The notes beneath the pieces are model-generated. The model was given only the letters and a program-made list of their open reading frames with translations, made no database searches and was not told the origin of the DNA. Below, in pieces: positions 57,734-64,000 of a DNA stretch of 64,000 nucleotides. Source of the stretch: Desulfopila sp. IMCC35008 (lineage in GTDB: Bacteria; Desulfobacterota; Desulfobulbia; Desulfobulbales; Desulfocapsaceae); assembly GCF_010646885.2 (NCBI RefSeq), contig NZ_CP050700.1, positions 3,932,501-3,996,500 on the forward strand, in the 5' to 3' direction. The position numbers and the translations under genes are program-made. Each line of letters begins with the position of its first letter. Position 1 is the stretch's first letter.

Positions 57734-58759
57734 TCAGCCTCCCATCGGGTATCCATCCGGGTTCTGCATTTGCCACCTCCAGGTATCCCTGCACATCTCT
57801 TCAATTCCCCTTTCTGCCTTCCAGCCCAATTCCTTAGCAGCCTTTGCCGGATCGGCATAACAGGCAGCGATATCCCCGGCACGGCGGTCTGCAATCCTAT
57901 ATGGTACCTTTTTGCCGCTTGCAGCCTCGAAGGCCGCAACCATCTCCAGAACAGAGTACCCACGGCCGGTCCCAAGATTATAGATAGCTACACCCGGTTC
58001 ATCAGCGATCCTGTTTATCGCTTTTACATGACCAAGGGCAAGGTCCACAACGTGTATATAATCACGCACTCCTGATCCGTCGGGTGTGGGATAATCACCA
58101 CCAAAAACAGAAAGCTCTTTCAATTTCCCTAGCGCAACCTGCGAGACATAAGGCATCAGGTTGTTGGGAATACCGGTCGGGTCTTCACCGATCCTGCCGC
58201 TCACGTGGGCCCCGACAGGATTAAAATACCTGAGCAGCACAATATTCCAGCTCCTGTCAGCAACATAAAGATCCTGCAGAATTTCCTCTATCATCAGCTT
58301 GGTACGGCCATAAGGATTGGTGCACGAAAGTGGAAAATCTTCTGTAATGGGAACAGTCGCCGGGTCCCCATAGACTGTGGCGGAAGAGCTGAACACCATG
58401 TTTTTGACCCCGAACTCCGCCATCACCTCACAGAGGTTGAGCGTACCGGTCAGGTTGTTTTGATAATAGAGAAGCGGTTGTTCAACAGACTCGCCAACGG
58501 CCTTCAACCCGGCAAAATGAATCACAGCGTCCACGGTTTTGTCCACCTGCTGAAATACCGATCGCAAGGCTTCTTTATCCAGCAGATCCACCTTATGGAA
58601 ATCCGGTTTCCTGCCCGCCAACTCCTCCACCCTGCGCAGCGATTCCTCACTGGCGTTGCAGAGGTTATCTACCACGGTTACCGTATGCCCTTCCTGCAAC
58701 AGCTCGATACAGGTATGACTACCAATATATCCGGCTCCGCCGGTTATAATTATATGCAT
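57734..58759 (-). CDS. galE: UDP-glucose 4-epimerase
   Basis: 341 residues, normal length. NAD-dependent interconversion of UDP-glucose and UDP-galactose. N-terminal [12 protein letters not shown], the catalytic Ser in SSSATVYG and the Tyr/Lys pair in [12 protein letters not shown] are present. The start at 58759 fits the family; the frame is open upstream without similarity. AAGGAA lies about 7 nt upstream. Solo gene for surface polysaccharide or LPS sugar supply. Confidence 0.97.
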   Translation of the reverse strand: MHIIITGGAGYIGSHTCIELLQEGHTVTVVDNLCNASEESLRRVEELAGRKPDFHKVDLLDKEALRSVFQQVDKTVDAVIHFAGLKAVGESVEQPLLYYQNNLTGTLNLCEVMAEFGVKNMVFSSSATVYGDPATVPITEDFPLSCTNPYGRTKLMIEEILQDLYVADRSWNIVLLRYFNPVGAHVSGRIGEDPTGIPNNLMPYVSQVALGKLKELSVFGGDYPTPDGSGVRDYIHVVDLALGHVKAINRIADEPGVAIYNLGTGRGYSVLEMVAAFEAASGKKVPYRIADRRAGDIAACYADPAKAAKELGWKAERGIEEMCRDTWRWQMQNPDGYPMGG

Positions 58760-58971
58760 GATATAGCGTTCCTTTTTTACTACAAGAGGATATAAAACGG
58801 GAAGATTGTTTCTGCCAGGATCATAGTACATCAATTTGTGTAACGGGCAAGAGGAAACAGAAAATACCTTGTCAACACAGGACCTCTGCCAGGACATCAA
58901 TAATTCCTCTTTTTCCACCACCTAAAACAAGGTATAGTAGCCAGCCAATCGCACTAACCCTAAATTTCTCA

Positions 58972-59056
58972 TGAACATTATGTCTATTTGGTCCGCCCAC
59001 CCATTGCTTGGCATTTATTATAGTAGTGCCCGTTACCAAATCATACATAATGTTCA
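58972..59056. repeat. 85-bp inverted-repeat element (possible mini-element or structured RNA)
   Basis: TGAACATTATGT (58972-58983) and its exact reverse complement (59045-59056) bound an 85-bp segment. Further pairing inside is ATTTGGT/ACCAAAT and GGCA/TGCC, so the whole unit can fold into a long hairpin. It lies between divergent galE and the tautomerase gene and has no coding content I can support. No target duplication is obvious. Confidence 0.6.
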
Positions 59057-59213
59057 CCAAAGGTTAGCGCATGCTGTGTTGTCTTCGGCAGTGTTATAGC
59101 ATTAGATATAGCCTCCTTTGCTCTACTGCTAAAAACTTTGAATTCGGCACCGCCTGAACTGATGAGAAATTTAATCTACCCCCACCGCAACATTAAACTC
59201 ACGAGGTACAACA

Positions 59214-61401
<2,188 letters not shown>

Positions 61402-61834
61402 TGAAAAGCGGGTATCAGATTCTGCAGGGAAGCGAATCATACAAAACGCACTCAAACAGAAAATTTCAACAGATTTAATCATATTCGGCAATCACACCCT
61501 GCCACTGTAGCATTGTTGGCAAATAAGGATCGCCAATTCACTACAATACTATATAGCCCCTCGCACCTCCGGTAAAACCTGGAAGCCACGCAATATCATG
61601 GCACGTTCTCTAACCTGAAACAACTTTACACATTTTTAGATCCATAACAGATGGTGATAGCTGAATGTTCGCTTTCACTCGAACAGGAAATCAAAAATGC
61701 AACGATGATGGCAGGCACATTAGTATTTTTTTTTTTGAGCCCAAATGATGGTAGAATGAAACCTGCCTGAATATTTACTTATAAATGCGATTCGTATTCG
61801 TCTCCACCCTCTTCCTCAAATGGAGGTACTATCC
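61402..61834. other. Intergenic stretch, no gene recognised
   Basis: About 430 nt, AT-rich, with a run of twelve T near 61727. The SD TGGAGGT at 61820 belongs to the next gene. Confidence 0.4.
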
Positions 61835-62878
61835 ATGAAATATTTTTTTGTTTTGCTGATTATAGTGTGCATAATCCTGCCCGGCTGTGAAAAGCAGGAG
61901 AAAACTAAAATCACAAAACTGAAAGTAGGCATGATACTCGATACGGGTGGAGACAGCGACAAGGGGTTTAATGAGTACAGTCTGCAGGGAGCCAAAAACG
62001 CAGCTGAAAAGGCAGGTATAGAATTCGAATACCTGATATCGGAATCCACCTCCATCTTTGAACGAAACATCGAAAAAGTAATCAAGGAAGGGGCTGATCT
62101 TGTTTTTACTGTCGGTTTTGCCCTGGCAAATGCAACGGCTAAAGCTGCACTCAGATACCCCGACCGTCATTTTGTCATAATGGATTCCGCTTATTTCCCG
62201 GGCAACGGTTGCTCGGAAAGTGTAAATGACTGCTACACAGAAGAGGGGGGGTTAACAAATGTTACCAGTCTTCTTTTTGCTGAAGACCAACCGGCATATC
62301 TTGCAGGTGTCCTCGCTGCATGCATGTCAAAGACAGACATCATCGGGTCCGTAGCAGGTTACGAGATCCCCCCGGTGGTCCGGTTCGTTGAAGGATTCAT
62401 CAATGGCGCCCGCTCCGTCAAACCCGGAATCACCACGTACAAACGTTACATCCCCGATTTTAATGACCCTGACACGGGCAAGGTTGTCGCCACCGATTTC
62501 ATTTCGAAAGGAGCGGATGTCCTCTTCTGCCCCGGAGGCAAAACCGGCCTCGGCGGCCTCATGGCTGCAACCGAGGCCAGGATCATGGCAATTGGTGTAG
62601 ATGTGGACCAGTACAGGACCTTTCCTGATGCACGAAGTTCCCTTATTACCAGCGTCATGAAAAACGTCGATGTCGCCGCTGCCTTTGCGATCAAGTCCTT
62701 TACCCAGAAAAACCTTCAACCGGGAATTATTTATTTCTCTCTGGACAAAGATGCCGTAGGTTTAGCCCCATACCATGATTGGCAGGACAGAATCTCCGCA
62801 GAGTGCACCGACTTGGTCGAAAAAGCCAGGCAGAGAATCCTCGACACCCCCGACATAACCGGTGTCAGACTCAACTAG
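61835..62878 (+). CDS. BMP/PnrA-family substrate-binding lipoprotein
   Basis: 347 residues. Signal peptide with lipobox ILPGC, so a membrane-attached lipoprotein. The mature part is of the basic-membrane-protein (Bmp/PnrA/Med) family: VGMILDTGGDSDKGFNEYS, DLVFTVGFAL, HFVIMDS, GADVLFCPGGKTGLGG. Family members bind nucleosides or related ligands for ABC importers, but no permease genes follow. The next gene is a membrane sensor, so it may present a ligand to that. Start at 61835 set by TGGAGG. Confidence 0.9.
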   Translation: MKYFFVLLIIVCIILPGCEKQEKTKITKLKVGMILDTGGDSDKGFNEYSLQGAKNAAEKAGIEFEYLISESTSIFERNIEKVIKEGADLVFTVGFALANATAKAALRYPDRHFVIMDSAYFPGNGCSESVNDCYTEEGGLTNVTSLLFAEDQPAYLAGVLAACMSKTDIIGSVAGYEIPPVVRFVEGFINGARSVKPGITTYKRYIPDFNDPDTGKVVATDFISKGADVLFCPGGKTGLGGLMAATEARIMAIGVDVDQYRTFPDARSSLITSVMKNVDVAAAFAIKSFTQKNLQPGIIYFSLDKDAVGLAPYHDWQDRISAECTDLVEKARQRILDTPDITGVRLN

Positions 62879-63066
62879 TTTCCATCCGAAAACTTACCAT
62901 TCAGGAGTCTTCGCTACCTGGTGAAATTCGAGGCGTTGATCAAACTTTTACCGCAGGCATATTGCTGATATTCCAAGTATTTTTATTGAAACAACGAAGA
63001 TCCGGGGAGAAAGGGTACACCCGGACAGCCTCCCAGATACTCAATTGATTGCTGTTGAAGGAATGC

Positions 63067-64000
63067 ATGTCGACAATTAGAAGAAAAGATAGTGTAACAG
63101 ACAACAACCTTACTTCATTTCAGTATTTGTCCAGGCTGCATATCGGCCTGGCAGCATTCGTCCTGCTGTTAGCCGGATTCCGGTATGCAGGAACAGGTAA
63201 TTGGCAACTGCTGCCACTTATTTCCGTAATCGGCCTGTTTGTTATCATACAGGTTTATGCCCTTCGATTTGTTGCTGAAAGCGGCAGCATCCTCACTGCA
63301 ATCAGAATTGTCGTCAGTGGACTTCTCCCATGCCTTTTGAGCACCCCCTTCCTGTTTGACAATATATTTCCGACCTGCCTGCTATTTCTTGTCGCAGTTC
63401 CTGTTTTTATTACCACCACGGGCCAGGTAAAACAATTGCCATACGCCTTGCTCTTTAGCTTTGCCATCCTCGCGGTGACAATCCTCATCGACCTCATCTT
63501 CCCCTGGCAGCACCTTCGCTTGCAGATCAACAGTACCAGGATCTGGTCTCTGACGATCCTGCTAACCCTGGTCTACCTTTTCTTCTCTGTGGCACTGCCT
63601 CTCATGTTGTGGAAAAGGGGCATCGCCCGGAAGAGGTTCAAAATCAACCTCGCTACCCAGTACTCCCTCGTTATAACACTCGTATCCGCAACGGTTATTG
63701 CCCTTGTTACCCTGGTACTTATCGGGCAGATCCGCAATGCCCGGATTCAACAAGTCGGTCAAACATTTCAAACGGTGGCGGAAAACTTTGGGGAACTCGT
63801 TGGTTCACACCTCGAACAGCAGATGCAAAAACTACAACTCCTGACCCAACAGGTGCCTATTATCCGGGAAAGCCTGATAACTGCTAATAATCAATATGGA
63901 AACAACCGGGAATTGAATCACCAGAAGCTGCAAGAGAAAAACAAGATGTGGCAGGAACCAGTCCGAAACAGTCGTTTTGAGATGACATACCTGAACAATC
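63067..64000 (+). CDS. Membrane sensor protein, N-terminal part (cut by window edge)
   Basis: An open frame from ATG 63067, with AAGGA just upstream, to the window end (over 310 residues). About six hydrophobic segments between residues 20 and 185 are followed by another helix near residues 205-230 and then a polar, helical, probably periplasmic region with several Gln and Leu (QQMQKLQLLTQQVP), like the first helix of a Cache-type sensor. The output domain is outside the window; kinase, cyclase or phosphatase are all possible. It follows a binding lipoprotein gene. Confidence 0.65.
   Translation, partial: MSTIRRKDSVTDNNLTSFQYLSRLHIGLAAFVLLLAGFRYAGTGNWQLLPLISVIGLFVIIQVYALRFVAESGSILTAIRIVVSGLLPCLLSTPFLFDNIFPTCLLFLVAVPVFITTTGQVKQLPYALLFSFAILAVTILIDLIFPWQHLRLQINSTRIWSLTILLTLVYLFFSVALPLMLWKRGIARKRFKINLATQYSLVITLVSATVIALVTLVLIGQIRNARIQQVGQTFQTVAENFGELVGSHLEQQMQKLQLLTQQVPIIRESLITANNQYGNNRELNHQKLQEKNKMWQEPVRNSRFEMTYLNN

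Noticed and set aside
58872..59060. 62-residue minus-strand open frame
   Set aside because: It coincides with the inverted-repeat element and has no SD or family similarity.

Overview
The window is a piece of a Gram-negative anaerobe, most likely a sulfate- or sulfur-metabolising member of the Desulfobacterota (Desulfobulbales-like). This is an inference from content: an HdrA/Mvh hydrogenase electron-transfer operon that uses selenocysteine, a fused carboxyltransferase, NtrC-type signalling, and the general flavour of the housekeeping proteins. There are no rRNA genes, tRNA genes or CRISPR arrays that I can see.

Layout. 1-1.4 kb: the tail of an Lrp/AsnC-type regulator and alanine dehydrogenase. 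1.4-6.5 kb: a receiver/DUF4388/roadblock protein, a solitary IS200/IS605 tnpA, then an overlapping histidine kinase and NtrC-type regulator pair. 7.3-11.3 kb: a small membrane protein, prfB (needing its programmed +1 frameshift), lnt and corC. 11.7-15.4 kb: biotin carboxylase and a fused alpha-beta carboxyltransferase. 15.7-19.7 kb: transglutaminase-like protein plus ABC exporter. 20-27.8 kb: PHP phosphatase, a diguanylate cyclase with two degenerate receivers, nudC, a Bax-like glucosaminidase, aroC and a CLC transporter. 27.8-33.7 kb: gltBD. 33.9-45.1 kb: an accessory region combining a SpoIIE/STAS/RsbW partner switch with a MATE-HATPase fusion, an NMT1-type binding protein, a stand-alone condensation-like protein, a GNAT, an aminotransferase and a HATPase-GNAT fusion. 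45.3-47.6 kb: rhodanese, MauE/DoxX-like protein, a small membrane protein and a PilZ protein. 47.6-57.4 kb: the hydrogenase/heterodisulfide-reductase operon. 57.7-64 kb: galE, a tautomerase, ligA, a BMP-family lipoprotein and the start of a membrane sensor.

The most striking system is the operon at 57.4-47.6 kb (minus strand): maturation protease, HTH-fused HdrD-like protein, tandem HdrA, MvhD, MvhG, MvhA, a small CxxC protein and HypD. Four of its proteins (HdrD-like, HdrA, MvhD, MvhA) are each interrupted by one in-frame UGA exactly where family members carry a conserved cysteine. Each UGA is followed 22-27 nt later by a perfect or near-perfect hairpin with a 5-nt G-rich loop, as expected of bacterial SECIS elements. 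A naive gene caller would split or truncate all four. Together they form an almost wholly selenocysteine-based H2-linked (probably flavin-bifurcating) module, with a DNA-binding domain fused to one redox subunit.

The second notable region is the partner-switch island, where kinase-like HATPase domains are fused to a drug/metabolite exporter and to an acyltransferase, next to amino-acid-type biosynthetic enzymes. Its output is unknown.
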